DNA from: Xanthomonas cassavae CFBP 4642
GTDB lineage: Bacteria; Pseudomonadota; Gammaproteobacteria; Xanthomonadales; Xanthomonadaceae
Direction: 5' to 3'
Assembly (NCBI RefSeq): GCF_000454545.1
Contig: NZ_CM002139.1
Coordinates: 1,556,395 to 1,620,394 of the forward strand
Length of the DNA stretch: 64,000 bases
A program made the position numbers and the translations under genes. How positions within the stretch are numbered: the first letter of the stretch is position 1; each line of letters opens with the position of its first letter. Shown piece after piece: positions 46,011 through 58,779 of this stretch. Under the pieces are notes generated by a model that saw nothing but the letters and a program-made list of their open reading frames with translations, did not search any database and had not been told where the DNA came from.

Positions 46011-46340
46011 TCAGCGCGCCTTGCGCTTGCCTCCGAAGCGCGCTGCCATGCCGGGGCCACCCACCAGGCCCACGACCGCCAGCGCAAGCAGCAGTTCCAG
46101 CCATGCCATTGCACGTGCCTGCGGCTGGCTCCAGGCAGCCATCACGCCGTGGCTGAACCAGCCCAACGCAAACACGCCCGCCCAGAAACGCGCACGCGCG
46201 CTGCGTACCGCCAGCACACCGGTCAGCGCGGCCGGCAGCACGAACACGAAGAACGCGGCGAGCGGCCGCGGGTCGTCGTGAAACCAGGCCGCGAATAACG
46301 CTGCCAGTGCCAGCAGCGCGGCGCTCAGCAGCCAATGCAT
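46011..46340 (-). CDS. DUF2069 family inner membrane protein
   Basis: A 109-residue protein with about four hydrophobic helices (LLSAALLALAALFAAWF; LAAFFVFVLPAALTGVLAV; FWAGVFALGWFSHGVMAAW; MAWLELLLALAVVGLVGG) and a basic tail (ARFGGKRKAR). It matches the DUF2069 layout, including GWFSHGV. ATG at 46340 is used, but an in-frame GTG at 46355 overlaps the wrbA-like stop (GTGA) and may be the true start. The gene is cotranscribed with the upstream quinone reductase. Function unknown. Confidence 0.8.
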   Translation of the reverse strand: MHWLLSAALLALAALFAAWFHDDPRPLAAFFVFVLPAALTGVLAVRSARARFWAGVFALGWFSHGVMAAWSQPQARAMAWLELLLALAVVGLVGGPGMAARFGGKRKAR

Positions 46341-46351
46341 GGCGCGCACGC

Positions 46352-48944
<2,593 letters not shown>

Positions 48945-48945
<1 letters not shown>

Positions 48946-49211
48946 TGCAGGCCGCGCGTTTCGTGGTCAGCGGTGTGGTGCAGGGCGTGTGGTATCGCGC
49001 CTCCACCCGCGAGCAGGCGCTGGCGCTGGGGCTGCGCGGGCATGCGCGCAACCAGGCCGATGGCAGCGTGGAGGTCGTCGCGGCCGGCAACGAGGCGGCG
49101 CTGGACGCGCTGGAATGCTGGCTGTGGCAGGGCCCACCGGCGGCCAGCGTCGCCGCGGTAGTGCGCACGCCGTGTGCGCTGCAGCCGTCTGAAGACTTTG
49201 TAACTGGCTGA
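48945..49211 (+). CDS. acyP: acylphosphatase
   Basis: An 88-residue enzyme that hydrolyses acyl phosphates. Catalytic Arg18 is in VSGVVQGVWYRASTR and Asn36 in GHARNQADGSVEV, matching the family. Start at 48945 overlaps the previous stop by one base (TGATG), so it is the third gene of yihY-tlpA-acyP. Confidence 0.93.
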
Positions 49212-49295
49212 GCGCACGCCAGCGCAGCGGGGCAACAGAGTTGGGTTGCCTCGCCGATAACCCTGTCAACGCGATCAGGCGTTCAGGGGAATGCA

Positions 49296-50525
49296 ATGGC
49301 TGCTCCATCTCAAGATCACACTCTCGGGCACGACCTGCCTGCCCACGGCGCCTCGCGTGTCCTGGCGCAGTGGGGGCCGTGGCTCTATCTCGCCGCGTTG
49401 CTGGGGATCGGCTGGTTGTTGTTCCAGCAGCCGCAAACGCGCGTGCTGCGTCCCGGGCAGGCGGCCGCCGGCTGGCTGCTGGCCTGGACCTTCGGTGGCA
49501 TCGTGATCGGTGCGGTGGTGTGGAGCCTGCGGCTGGCGCGACGTGGCCTGGGTGCGCCCAGCGCCAGCTATCCGCTGTCGGCGCGGCTGCCCGAGTCCTG
49601 GGCCGATGCCTATGCAACATTGCTGCGCCCGGCGGCTGCGGCCCCCCTGAGCGCGGCCAGGCTCGACCCGACCAGCGCCCAGCGCGGCGCGGCCTGGCAC
49701 CGTTTCGGCGCCGGCATGCTCAGTGCGGAAAGTTTCGACCCCAACGACGCCACCCGCATGCCGTGGGACGGCATGGATGCCCAGGCCTGCATCGCCCGGC
49801 TGGATGAGGTGCGTGGTGCCTGGCAGAACGCCTCGGCCAATCGCGCGTTGCAACAGGAGCGCCGCTACTGGCTGGACGTGGTGCTGTCGCTGCTCGATCA
49901 CGGCGTGATGCGTCCGCTGCAGGATGGCTATCTGCCCGACACGGCCGCGCTGCGCACCGAACGTTTCCTGCTCGGCGCCGATGCCGGCCCGACGGTGCTG
50001 GCCGACGTACCGGCCTTGTTCGCGCGCCGTCTGGCCCTGGCCATCGAGGCGATGCCGGCCACGCAGCGCGATGCAGCCGGCATCCAGTGGCGCCTGTTGC
50101 AACAGCTGCATGCCCTGGTCGCCGAGAGCCGCATGCTGGATGAGCGCTCGCAGGTGATCCAGGTGCTGGCCTGGAACCCGGACGTGGACCTGGATCAGGT
50201 CGAAGTGGCCTACATCCTGGCTGCCGAATACCGCGAAGGCATGCGCGACTGGTTGCGCCGCGCCGCCCTGGTGCGCCTGCCCGACAGTGCTCTGCGCCTT
50301 GACGAAGTGTTGCTGTCTTCGTGTAGCCCACTCGGCCCGCAGGCCGACGATGTGGACTACATGGAAGCGATGCGCCCGCTGCACCGCGGCTTCATGCAGC
50401 TGTTCAATCAGCGCCTGAGCCAGCTGGTGCTGCAGGCCGAGCAGGCCGAACGTCAGGCCGGCCTGTATCCGTTGCCGCGCGCCACCGCGGCCAGCGACGA
50501 GATCTCTCAGGACTGGCCGGCGTAA
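49296..50525 (+). CDS. membrane-anchored protein of unknown function
   Basis: A 409-residue protein, start MAAPSQDHTLGHDLPAHGAS with AGGGGA upstream. Two N-terminal transmembrane helices (LYLAALLGIGWLLF, residues 31-44; GWLLAWTFGGIVIGAVVWSL, 59-78) are followed by about 330 helical soluble residues (PWDGMDAQACIARLDEVRGA, RYWLDVVLSLLDHGVMRPL, HALVAESRMLDERSQVIQVL). No known domain was recognised. Its 3' end overlaps the convergent ppk2 3' end by 19 bp. Confidence 0.8.
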   Translation: MAAPSQDHTLGHDLPAHGASRVLAQWGPWLYLAALLGIGWLLFQQPQTRVLRPGQAAAGWLLAWTFGGIVIGAVVWSLRLARRGLGAPSASYPLSARLPESWADAYATLLRPAAAAPLSAARLDPTSAQRGAAWHRFGAGMLSAESFDPNDATRMPWDGMDAQACIARLDEVRGAWQNASANRALQQERRYWLDVVLSLLDHGVMRPLQDGYLPDTAALRTERFLLGADAGPTVLADVPALFARRLALAIEAMPATQRDAAGIQWRLLQQLHALVAESRMLDERSQVIQVLAWNPDVDLDQVEVAYILAAEYREGMRDWLRRAALVRLPDSALRLDEVLLSSCSPLGPQADDVDYMEAMRPLHRGFMQLFNQRLSQLVLQAEQAERQAGLYPLPRATAASDEISQDWPA

Positions 50526-51289
50526 TCGTCGATCGGTTCCAGCACGCCGTAGCGTTCCTTGTGCGGCTTGCCGTCCAAGGGCGGCAGCTGCAGCGTGTCA
50601 TCGGGCACCGCGGTGTCCGGGAGCCGATCCAGCAGATTGCGGATCAGGCTCAACCGGCCGCGCTTCTGGTCGTTGAAATCCACCAGCGTCCACGGCGCGT
50701 CCGGCGTATGCGTCACCTCGAGCATGTGCTCGCGCGCGGCGGTGTAGTCCTCGTACTTGCTGCGTGACTGCAGGTCCACCGGCGACAGCTTCCAGCCCTT
50801 GAGCGGATCTTCCTGGCGTTCGGCAAAGCGCTGTTCCTGCTCGGCCTGATCCACGCACAGCCAGTACTTGAACAGCAGGATGCCGTCGTCGACCAGCAGT
50901 TGTTCGAAGCGCGGCGCCTGCTCCAGAAACGCGTCGTACTGCGCGTCGGTGCAATAGCCCATCACCCGTTCCACGCCGGCGCGGTTGTACCAGCTGCGAT
51001 CCATCAGCACCAACTCGCCGGCCGCTGGCAGGTGCGCCACATAGCGCTGGAAATACCATTGCGTGCTTTCGCGATCGTTGGGTGTCGGCAACGCCACCAC
51101 CCGGCACTGGCGCGGGTTCAGATGGCTGGCGATGGCCTGGATCACACCACCCTTGCCGGCGGTGTCGCGGCCTTCCACCAGTACCAGCGCGCGCTGGTTG
51201 GTATGCCGCAGCCAGCGCGCCATGTTGACCAGCTCCAGCTGCAGCGGTGCCAGCAACTTCTTGTAGGCCTTGCGTTTCAGGTGCGACAT
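50507..51289 (-). CDS. ppk2: polyphosphate kinase 2 family protein
   Basis: A 260-residue P-loop kinase with Walker A EGRDTAGKGG (residues 39-48), the DRSWYNR Walker B/lid region (97-103) and the downstream KGWKLSPVDLQSRSKYEDY segment, all typical of PPK2. PPK2 enzymes use polyphosphate to phosphorylate nucleoside mono- or diphosphates, or run in reverse. Length fits a one-domain enzyme; the class is not certain. It lies 30 bp downstream of moaB on the same strand and overlaps the convergent unknown gene by 19 bp. Confidence 0.94.
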   Translation of the reverse strand: MSHLKRKAYKKLLAPLQLELVNMARWLRHTNQRALVLVEGRDTAGKGGVIQAIASHLNPRQCRVVALPTPNDRESTQWYFQRYVAHLPAAGELVLMDRSWYNRAGVERVMGYCTDAQYDAFLEQAPRFEQLLVDDGILLFKYWLCVDQAEQEQRFAERQEDPLKGWKLSPVDLQSRSKYEDYTAAREHMLEVTHTPDAPWTLVDFNDQKRGRLSLIRNLLDRLPDTAVPDDTLQLPPLDGKPHKERYGVLEPIDDYAGQS

Positions 51290-51319
51290 GCGCGTTCCAA
51301 CAGCGATGGAGCGCGCAGG

Positions 51320-51838
51320 CTATTCGCCCAGACGTGGACGCAGTGTCGCCAGATTGCAGGGCTTGGTCCGCGCATCCAGCTGCGCACGCACGATCTTTTC
51401 CCAGGCCGTGCGGCAGGCCGAGGTGGAGCCGGGCAGGCAGAACACGAAACTGTGATTGGCCAGCCCCGCAAACGCGCGCGATTGCAGCGAGGAGGTACCG
51501 ATTTCGTCCACGCTGACCGCACGAAACATTTCGCCGAAGCCGGGCATCAGCTTGTCCAGCAGTGGAGTGATCGCCTCCGGCGTACTGTCACGGCCGGTGA
51601 ACCCGGTGCCGCCGGTGACCAGGATACCGTCGATCTGCGTATCGGCGATCCAGGCCGACACGATCGCACGCATGCGGTAACGGTCGTCCGGACACAGCGC
51701 ACGTTCGTGCAGCACATGGCCTTCCTGGGTGAGGGCATCGGCCAGGTAGTTGCCGGAGCGATCGTCGGCCAGGGTGCGGCTGTCCGACACGGTCAGCACG
51801 CACAGGCGCAAGGGTATGAAGTCGGGAGTCGATGGCAT
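51320..51838 (-). CDS. moaB: molybdenum cofactor biosynthesis protein MoaB
   Basis: A 172-residue MoaB/Mog-fold protein with LCVLTVSDSRTLADDRSG and the molybdopterin-binding loop ILVTGGTGFTGRDSTPEAI. MoaB-type proteins bind or adenylylate molybdopterin. Other moa genes are not in the window. ppk2 follows after 30 bp, so the two are probably cotranscribed. Confidence 0.92.
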   Translation of the reverse strand: MPSTPDFIPLRLCVLTVSDSRTLADDRSGNYLADALTQEGHVLHERALCPDDRYRMRAIVSAWIADTQIDGILVTGGTGFTGRDSTPEAITPLLDKLMPGFGEMFRAVSVDEIGTSSLQSRAFAGLANHSFVFCLPGSTSACRTAWEKIVRAQLDARTKPCNLATLRPRLGE

Positions 51839-52314
51839 GCGCCAAGCCTAGCGAGCCTGGCGGGCCGGGTACAGCGCCGCGGTGTGAAGTCGAGAGCACC
51901 GTGACTAACGCATCCTCCTGCCAGACAGCAGTGCGGTGACCAACGCCCCTCGCCTGGCCAGGCGGCAGCACGCGGACCAACGCCCCTCTCCTGCGGGAGA
52001 GGGGTTGGGGTGAGGGTACGGGCGAAGCCGCATGGAGAATGTTCCTGGACGAACTGGTCGCGCAACCGTCGCAGACGTTGCATGTAGTCAATTGCGACGC
52101 CTAGGGCCATGGCGACCCACAACACCGCTTCAGCGCAGTTTCTCACCAGCTACCAAGCACCAATTGGGCGCAGCTGACACACCGTAGCGAGCAGTTGCCA
52201 GCAGCGCGCCTAGCGCTTTCAGACTCCGAGTGCGAGTGGTACATGAGAATGCCGATCATCCGCCGCGCGCCTGGCAACTGCATGTCAGCTGCACAGGGAG
52301 CGCTGTTGGCTGCT
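51839..52314. other. non-coding stretch with one palindromic repeat
   Basis: About 475 bp between ogt and moaB. The only clear structure is the hairpin at 51983-52004. No protein-like frame was seen. Confidence 0.55.
51983..52004. repeat. CCCCTCTCC palindrome (dispersed intergenic repeat type)
   Basis: A 9-bp stem, CCCCTCTCC (51983-51991) against GGAGAGGGG (51996-52004), followed by TTGGGGTGAGGG. The same motif is widely scattered between genes in proteobacterial genomes. Confidence 0.65.
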
Positions 52315-54021
52315 CTAAACCCCCAACCAACCACGCTCCCGCGCCACCACCTGCAGCAGGGCCGCGAGATCGTCCGCAAATCCATCCATATCGAAAACGC
52401 CGCTGCGCTGTCGTTGCTCGGCAAGACGCGCGCGGACATCAGCCAGCAGGTCCGGATGGTTCGCCAGCTCGATGGCGTTGGCCACGAATGCCGCGTCATC
52501 GGTCGCGTTCATCTGCTCCAGTCCCAGGTGATGATTGAGGCTGCCGGCCACGCGCGAGGCAAAGGTCTCGCCCGGGGTGGTCAGCACCGGGCAGCCTGCC
52601 CATAGCGCATCGGAGGCGGTGGTGTGGGCGTTGTACGGATGCGTGTCCAGGAACAGATCCGCGTGCCGGTAGCGTGCCAGATAGTGCGGGTGCGGCAGTT
52701 TCGGCATGAACACCAGGCGCTGCGTGTCCACGCCCTGTGCCTGTGCCACCGCACGCAACCGCGCATCGGCCTGGCCTGGGCCGGAAAGCAGCCACAGCAC
52801 GCTGCCCGGTACCGCGCGCAGCACCGCCAGCATGCGGGCCATGCTGCGGGGATTGAGCTTGTAGCTGTTGTTGAAGCAGCACAGCACCACGCCATGCTCG
52901 GGCAGGCCGCAGTCCGCACGCGAGGGCGGCACGGCAACCGTGCGCGAGGTGTCCGACGGTTGAAACACGCGAGGCAAACGCAGTATCTGCTCGCTGTAGC
53001 ACGGCGCCAATGACGGCGGTAGCGCGAACGCATCGCCCAGCACGTAATCCATCCAGGGCGCACCGGAGGTACCCGGGTAGGCCAGCCAGTTGATCTGCAC
53101 CGGTGCCGGGCGCAAGGCGAACGTTTCCGGCCGTCCGCCACCGCCCCAGCCGCGCAGATCGAACACCACATCGATGCCGTGCGCGCGGATGTGCCAGGCC
53201 GCTTCCATATGCCCCAGCGTGGCCACGTCGTGCAGCGTGGTGGCACGCGCAAGACGCGCACGGATCTCGCTTCCGTCATCGTGGCTGGTGGCGAACAGAT
53301 GCACCTGCAGCCCCGGCTGACGCTGCAGCAAGGCTTCGAACAGCGCCACTGTCAGCAACCCGGTGGGATGCGCACCGAAGCCGTTGGAGACGAAACCGAT
53401 CCGCAACGCGCCCTGGCGGCGCAGCGCCACCGGCGGCAGGGGCTGCAACATCGCCACGACGGCCTGCGCGCGGGTCCGTGCGCAGGCCAGCTGTTCGGCC
53501 GCGCTGGCGTCTTCGCTGAGGAACGCGAACGGCTCTACCGCCGCAGCCCCTTGCGTCACTGCCGCACGCACTTGCGTGGACAGGGCCTCCATATCGCGCC
53601 AATCGCACAGGCGACGCCGCCAGGTGAGCAGTTGCGCGGCGATGTATGGCTCGTCGGGAAGCAGCCGGTACGCGCGCGCATAGGCCGCGGCGGCCTGTTC
53701 CGGCTGGCCGGCGTCTTCCAGCGCATGGCCCAGCCACAGCGCGATGCCCGGATGCTGCGGCACCAGGTCCGATGCCTGCTGCAACAACGCTGCCGCGTCG
53801 GCATGCCGTTGCTGTGTCCAGCGCACCCGGCCAAGCCGCGCCACCGCTTCCGGATGGCCCGGCTGCAGTGCAAGCGCGCGTTGTACCGCGGCCTCGCCTG
53901 CAGCGATTGCGCCCATGCCGAGCTCGGCATCGGCCAGCATCAGCCAGGCGATGAAGTCGCCCGGCTGGCGTCGTACCGCCTCGCGCAGCTGCAGCAGCTC
54001 GCGCGGGACCTGCGCACTCAC
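52315..54021 (-). CDS. ogt: bacterial O-GlcNAc transferase (TPR + GT41), XcOGT type
   Basis: A 568-residue protein of the SPINDLY/OGT family. The N-terminal 130-150 residues form TPR helices ([60 protein letters not shown]). The C-terminal GT-B catalytic domain (CAZy GT41) has His218 ([10 protein letters not shown]) and Lys388 ([11 protein letters not shown]), the residues described for the crystallised X. campestris enzyme that served as a model of human OGT. Its cellular substrate is not known. The start overlaps the prfA stop (ATGA), so it is translationally coupled to release factor 1. Confidence 0.95.
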   Translation of the reverse strand: MSAQVPRELLQLREAVRRQPGDFIAWLMLADAELGMGAIAAGEAAVQRALALQPGHPEAVARLGRVRWTQQRHADAAALLQQASDLVPQHPGIALWLGHALEDAGQPEQAAAAYARAYRLLPDEPYIAAQLLTWRRRLCDWRDMEALSTQVRAAVTQGAAAVEPFAFLSEDASAAEQLACARTRAQAVVAMLQPLPPVALRRQGALRIGFVSNGFGAHPTGLLTVALFEALLQRQPGLQVHLFATSHDDGSEIRARLARATTLHDVATLGHMEAAWHIRAHGIDVVFDLRGWGGGGRPETFALRPAPVQINWLAYPGTSGAPWMDYVLGDAFALPPSLAPCYSEQILRLPRVFQPSDTSRTVAVPPSRADCGLPEHGVVLCCFNNSYKLNPRSMARMLAVLRAVPGSVLWLLSGPGQADARLRAVAQAQGVDTQRLVFMPKLPHPHYLARYRHADLFLDTHPYNAHTTASDALWAGCPVLTTPGETFASRVAGSLNHHLGLEQMNATDDAAFVANAIELANHPDLLADVRARLAEQRQRSGVFDMDGFADDLAALLQVVARERGWLGV

Positions 54022-55103
54022 GGGCTGTCGCTCAACCGCGCCAGTTCATCGGCTTGATGCTCGTGGGTCAGCCGGCCGATCAAGGCATCCAGATCGCCTT
54101 CGATGACGTTGGTCAGGTCGTACAGGGTGAGCCCTTCCACCCGGTGGTCGGTGATGCGGCCCTGCGGAAAACTGTAGGTACGGATGCGCTGGCTGCGGTC
54201 GCCGCTACCCACCTGCAACTTGCGCGTCTGCGCTTCGGCCGCTGCCGCCTTGCTGCGTTCGGCTTCCACCAATTGCGCCTTCAGGCGCTTCATCGCCTTG
54301 TCGCGGTTGGCGTGCTGGCTGCGTTCGGTCTGGCATTCCACTACCACGCCGCTGGGTACGTGGGTGATGCGGATCGCCGACTCGGTCTTGTTGACGTGCT
54401 GGCCGCCGGCGCCGGAGGAGCGGAAGGTGTCCACTTTAAGATCGGCCGGATTGATCACGATCTCTTCCACGTCGTCGGCTTCGGGGATGATCGCCACCGT
54501 CGCCGCCGAGGTATGGATACGGCCCTGCGACTCGGTCGCAGGCACGCGTTGCACGCGGTGGGTGCCGGATTCGAACTTCAGCCGCGAGTACGCACCGCGT
54601 CCGACCACGCGCGCCACCACTTCCTTGTAGCCGCCATGCTCGCCGGGGCTGTCCGATTCGATCTCCACCTTCCAGCCCTGACGTTCGGCATAGCGGGCGT
54701 ACATGCGGAACAGATCGCCGGCGAAGATCGCCGCTTCGTCCCCGCCGGTGCCGGCGCGGACTTCCAGGAACAGGTTGCCGTCGTCGCGCGGGTCGCGCGG
54801 TACCAGCAGCAGCGCCAGTTGCGCGTCCAGGTCTTCCAGGCGCGCCTGCGCGGCGGCGATTTCTTCCTCGGCCAGCTCGCGCATTTCCGGATCGTTGCGC
54901 ATGGCTTCGGCCGCGCTCAGGTCGGCCTTGGCGCGCGCTTCGTCTTCCAGTGCCACCGCCACCGGCTCCAGCTGCGACAGTTCGCGCGAGAGGGTACGGA
55001 ACCTGTCGTTGTTGCCCACCACGTCGGGGTCGGACAACAGGTGCTGCAGTTCTTCGCGGCGCTCGGCCAGCGCTTCGAGCTTACGGCGCAGGGTCGGCGT
55101 CAT
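54018..55103 (-). CDS. prfA: peptide chain release factor 1
   Basis: A 361-residue RF1 that ends translation at UAA and UAG. The GGQ peptidyl-transferase motif is at residues 233-235 ([14 protein letters not shown]), and the stop-codon-reading tripeptide PAT lies at 188-190 (VPATESQG). It overlaps hemA by 23 bp and ogt by 4 bp, forming hemA-prfA-ogt. PrmC, which methylates this GGQ, is encoded away from here at 20661. Confidence 0.98.
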   Translation of the reverse strand: MTPTLRRKLEALAERREELQHLLSDPDVVGNNDRFRTLSRELSQLEPVAVALEDEARAKADLSAAEAMRNDPEMRELAEEEIAAAQARLEDLDAQLALLLVPRDPRDDGNLFLEVRAGTGGDEAAIFAGDLFRMYARYAERQGWKVEIESDSPGEHGGYKEVVARVVGRGAYSRLKFESGTHRVQRVPATESQGRIHTSAATVAIIPEADDVEEIVINPADLKVDTFRSSGAGGQHVNKTESAIRITHVPSGVVVECQTERSQHANRDKAMKRLKAQLVEAERSKAAAAEAQTRKLQVGSGDRSQRIRTYSFPQGRITDHRVEGLTLYDLTNVIEGDLDALIGRLTHEHQADELARLSDSP

Positions 55104-56379
55104 CGGTCCTCACGATCGGGGTAGCTACAGGGGGATGTTGGTAACCGGGCTTTTCCGGGAACAGCCGGTCGGCTGCGCTGGTCAGTTCCAGGTCGTTGTT
55201 GAGCGCGGCATCGCGCAACGCGGCGGTGGGTGGGTGCAGCAGGCGGTTGGTCAGCGCATGCGCCAATTGTTCCAGTACTTCGTCGGCCGGTTTGCCGTTG
55301 TGCAATTGCTGGCGCGCCTTGGCCAGCAGTTCGTCGCGGGTGCTGTCGCCGAAGGCGCGCAAGCGCTTCAGCGGGGCCTGGCGTGCGTTGGCCTGCACGG
55401 TCTCGACGTAGCGCGCCACCTGCAGGTCGATGATGGCTTCGGCTTGGTCGGCCGCCTCGCGGCGGCTGCGGCGGTTGTCTTCGACCGCGCGCTCCAGGTC
55501 GTCCACCGTGTACAGGTAGGCGTCGCCCAGCTCGGCCACCGACGCTTCGATATCGCGCGGTACTGCCAGGTCAAACAGCAGCATCGGCTTGCGTTTGCGC
55601 GCGCGCAGCGCCTGTTCCACCTGCGCCCGCGTCACCACCGGCTCACGCGCAGCGGTGGCCGAAAACACCACGTCGGCCTCGGCCAGGTGGCGTTCCAGAT
55701 CGGTCAGTGGCAGCGCGTATCCACCATGCTGGCTGGCCAGGGTCTGCGCATGGGCGAGGGTGCGGTTGGCGATCAGCAGGCGCCGCACCCGGCCTTCGCT
55801 CAGATGCTTGGCGGCCAGTTCGATGGTCTCGCCGGCGCCGACCAGCAGCACCGTCGATTCGTTGAGCCGGGCAAACGACTCCTGTGCCAGGCGCACTGCG
55901 GTGGACGCCACCGACACCGGATTGGCGCCAACGCGGGTATCGGTGCGCGCGCGCTTGGCGACCGAGAACGTCTGCTGGAACAGGCGATCCAGCCCGCTGC
56001 CCAGCGCGCCGTGCGCGCGCGCCACGGCCCAGGCGTCCTTCACCTGGCCCAGGATCTGCGGCTCGCCCAGCACCATCGAGTCCAGCCCGGTCGCCACTCG
56101 GAACAGATGGCGTACCGCAGCGGCGTCCTGGTGCTGGTACAGATGGCCGCCCAATCCCGGCGCCTGTGCATCCAGCCAGCCGGCCAGTGTCTGCGCATCG
56201 TCGGCCATCGCATACAGCTCGGTGCGGTTGCAGGTGGACAGCAATGCGGCCTCGCGCACCTGCGGCAACGCGCGCAGGGATTCGAGCGCGCGCGGCAGCG
56301 CCTCACCTGCGAACGCCGCGCGTTCGCGCAGGTCCACAGGTGCGGTCTGGTGATTCAGTCCGAGCACCCACAACGTCAT
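55081..56379 (-). CDS. hemA: glutamyl-tRNA reductase
   Basis: A 432-residue enzyme for the first step of C5-pathway tetrapyrrole (heme) synthesis: glutamyl-tRNA(Glu) to glutamate-1-semialdehyde. The start [20 protein letters not shown] at 56379 is canonical. Catalytic Cys50 is in [11 protein letters not shown]; the NADPH-binding domain ([19 protein letters not shown]) and C-terminal dimerisation domain are complete. It overlaps prfA by 23 bp. A 64-bp divergent promoter region separates it from the TPR gene. Confidence 0.97.
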   Translation of the reverse strand: MTLWVLGLNHQTAPVDLRERAAFAGEALPRALESLRALPQVREAALLSTCNRTELYAMADDAQTLAGWLDAQAPGLGGHLYQHQDAAAVRHLFRVATGLDSMVLGEPQILGQVKDAWAVARAHGALGSGLDRLFQQTFSVAKRARTDTRVGANPVSVASTAVRLAQESFARLNESTVLLVGAGETIELAAKHLSEGRVRRLLIANRTLAHAQTLASQHGGYALPLTDLERHLAEADVVFSATAAREPVVTRAQVEQALRARKRKPMLLFDLAVPRDIEASVAELGDAYLYTVDDLERAVEDNRRSRREAADQAEAIIDLQVARYVETVQANARQAPLKRLRAFGDSTRDELLAKARQQLHNGKPADEVLEQLAHALTNRLLHPPTAALRDAALNNDLELTSAADRLFPEKPGYQHPPVATPIVRTDDADPAP

Positions 56380-56443
56380 GTTCAGTTGCTTGCGATAAGC
56401 TGGCGGCCATTCAGGGCCCCATTTTACGGCCCGGTTGCCCCCG

Positions 56444-58129
56444 ATGCCTGTACCGATTCGCATCCTGTGTGTTCTTTTGCTGGTCGCAGTCTCCGCCAGT
56501 GCCACTGCAGCACCGAAAAAAGCAGCGCCGGCCGCCGCCGGCAACGCCGGCACCTCCTCGCTGGAGCCCGTGCTGGCAGGCGAATTCGCCTTGCAGGCCG
56601 GCCAGCTGGACGAGGCCGCCCGCGCCTATCTGGACGCCGCCAAGGCCGAAGCCGGCGATGCCGGCCTGGCCGAACGTGCCGCCCGCATCGCCATGCTGGC
56701 CAATGACGACCCGCGCGCCATCGAAGCGCTGGCGCTGTGGCGCGCCCGCGCGCCCTCGTCGATGTCCATGCGCAGCACCGAGGCCTCGCTGGCCTTGCGC
56801 CGCAATGATCTGCGCACCGCGCGCCGCGACCTGCTCGGCTTGCTCAAGGAGCCCGACCCGCGCGGCTGGCGCTTCGCGCTGATCGCCCTGGCCAATGGCG
56901 GGCGCGAGCCGGAGGCCTCGGCCGACGTGCTCGAAGACCTGGTCAAGGCCGGCGCCATCCCCAACCAGATCGAGGCCTGGCAGGAGTTCGGCCGGCTCGC
57001 ATTGCGCATGGAGCGCCCGGCGCTGGCCAAGCGCATTGTCGACGAAGTGGTGCGCCGCTTCCCCGAAGAGCCGCGCGTGGCCTTGCTGCACGCCACCCAG
57101 CTGCAGCAGGTGGGCAAGAACGATGAGGCCCTGACGCTGCTGAAGAATGTCGAGCCGCAGGCCGTCAAGGACTCCGAACTGCGCGGCGCGCTGGCTTTTG
57201 CCTATGACGCCATGGGCCAGACCGAAGCCGCTGCGCGGGTGCTGTCTACCGGGCCGCAGGACACCCAGACCTACGGCCTGCGCGCTTCCATGCTGGCCAA
57301 GGAAAAAGACCGCAGCGCGCTGGAAGCGTTGTACGGCGAGCTCAAGAGCAACGCGACTAAGCCGGACCCGGACCGTCGCCTGTTGCTGGGCAAGATCGCC
57401 GAATTCCTCAAGCGCTACGACGAGGCGGTGGAGTGGTACCGCGGCGTACCGGGCGGCCCGCAGCTGAGCGAGGCGCGCCTGCGCGCCGCCAGTGCACTGT
57501 ATGAACTCGGCCGCAAACCCGAGGCGCTAGCCGAGGTGCGCGCGCTGCAGGGCGATGCCAGCGCCGACGACGACGCCCGCCGCGATGCCTATGTGCTGGA
57601 AGCCGAGCTGCATCAGCGTGCCAACGATGCCGCCGGCGAACTGGATGCTTTCGAGCGTGGCCTGGCCGCGTACCCGGACGACGGTGCGCTGCTGTACGCC
57701 CGTGGGCTGGCCTGGGAGCGGCGCGACGACGTGCCGCGTGCCGAGGCCGACCTGCGCAAGATCCTGGTGGCCGAACCCGAAAACCTCGCAGCGCTGAACG
57801 CGCTGGGCTATACCCTGGCCGACCGCACCACCCGCTACAAGGAGGCACTGGCGCTGATCGACCGCGCCCGGACCGCCGATCCGGACAACCCGGCCATCGT
57901 CGACAGCTACGGCTGGGTGCTGTATCGCATGGGCCGTACCAAGGAAGCGCTGGTGCAGCTGCGCCGCGCCTGGGCGCTGGTCAAGGACCCGGAGATCGCC
58001 GCGCATGTGGGCGAAGTGCTGTGGGTCAGCGGCAAGCAGGACGAGGCGCGGCGCTACTTCGATGAGGCCCGCCGGCTGGATCCGGACAACCGTGCCCTGC
58101 AGCGCGCAATCGAAAAGTTCGGCCTGTGA
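56444..58129 (+). CDS. tetratricopeptide repeat protein, exported
   Basis: A 561-residue protein. The start [20 protein letters not shown] at 56444 gives a signal peptide; a TTG nine bases earlier is less likely. The rest is TPR-like helical repeats ([80 protein letters not shown]). The same TPR-lolB-ispE-prs order is found in Pseudomonas (PA4667-PA4670), so it is a conserved partner of the LolB region, perhaps in envelope assembly. Its stop overlaps the lolB GTG start. Confidence 0.88.
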   Translation: MPVPIRILCVLLLVAVSASATAAPKKAAPAAAGNAGTSSLEPVLAGEFALQAGQLDEAARAYLDAAKAEAGDAGLAERAARIAMLANDDPRAIEALALWRARAPSSMSMRSTEASLALRRNDLRTARRDLLGLLKEPDPRGWRFALIALANGGREPEASADVLEDLVKAGAIPNQIEAWQEFGRLALRMERPALAKRIVDEVVRRFPEEPRVALLHATQLQQVGKNDEALTLLKNVEPQAVKDSELRGALAFAYDAMGQTEAAARVLSTGPQDTQTYGLRASMLAKEKDRSALEALYGELKSNATKPDPDRRLLLGKIAEFLKRYDEAVEWYRGVPGGPQLSEARLRAASALYELGRKPEALAEVRALQGDASADDDARRDAYVLEAELHQRANDAAGELDAFERGLAAYPDDGALLYARGLAWERRDDVPRAEADLRKILVAEPENLAALNALGYTLADRTTRYKEALALIDRARTADPDNPAIVDSYGWVLYRMGRTKEALVQLRRAWALVKDPEIAAHVGEVLWVSGKQDEARRYFDEARRLDPDNRALQRAIEKFGL

Positions 58130-58779
58130 GCGTTTCGCTGCGCATGCTGGCCCTGAGCGGGATGGTGCTGCTGGGTCTATCCGGCTGTGTCAGCGTGCCG
58201 CACGGGCAGGGGGGCGGGGCGGCCGTGGTCGAGCGCGTCTCCGATGCGGCGCGCACCGCAGAAGCGGCGCGTCAGGCCTGGCTGCAGGCGCATCCGCAGT
58301 GGTCCTTCCAGGGGCGGGTGGCGATCAGCAAGGGCCGCGACGGCGGCAGCGGTCGCATCGACTGGCAACAGAACGGCGCGCACTACCGCGTCCAGCTCAG
58401 CGCACCGGTGACCCGGCAGAGCTGGGTGCTCACCGGCGACAGTGACACCGGTGCCGGTCGCATCGAAGGTCTGGACGGCGGGCCGCGCAGCGGGCCGGAT
58501 GCCGAGCAGGTGCTGCGCGAAGCCACAGGATGGACCATTCCGGTCAACCAGATGGCGGACTGGGTGCGCGCGCTGCGGATCGCCGAGGCCGGCGCGCAGC
58601 GGGTCGACTTGGACGCCGCCGGGCGCCCGCGCACCGTGCAACAGGATGGCTGGACCATCGATTTCCTGGCCTGGGCGCCCGCCGGCGATGGCCAGCCGGA
58701 GCTGCCGCAGCGCATCGAAGCCTATAACGGTAGCGCCAAGGTCCGCCTGCTGGTGGATCAATGGACGGTCTCGCCCTGA
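58126..58779 (+). CDS. lolB: outer membrane lipoprotein insertion factor LolB
   Basis: A 217-residue protein. It starts with GTG at 58126, overlapping the TPR stop (GTGA). The lipobox LSGC is at about residues 18-21. The rest fits the LolB beta-barrel ([43 protein letters not shown]). LolB takes lipoproteins from LolA and inserts them in the outer membrane. ispE starts inside its 3' end. Confidence 0.92.
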   Translation: MSVSLRMLALSGMVLLGLSGCVSVPHGQGGGAAVVERVSDAARTAEAARQAWLQAHPQWSFQGRVAISKGRDGGSGRIDWQQNGAHYRVQLSAPVTRQSWVLTGDSDTGAGRIEGLDGGPRSGPDAEQVLREATGWTIPVNQMADWVRALRIAEAGAQRVDLDAAGRPRTVQQDGWTIDFLAWAPAGDGQPELPQRIEAYNGSAKVRLLVDQWTVSP

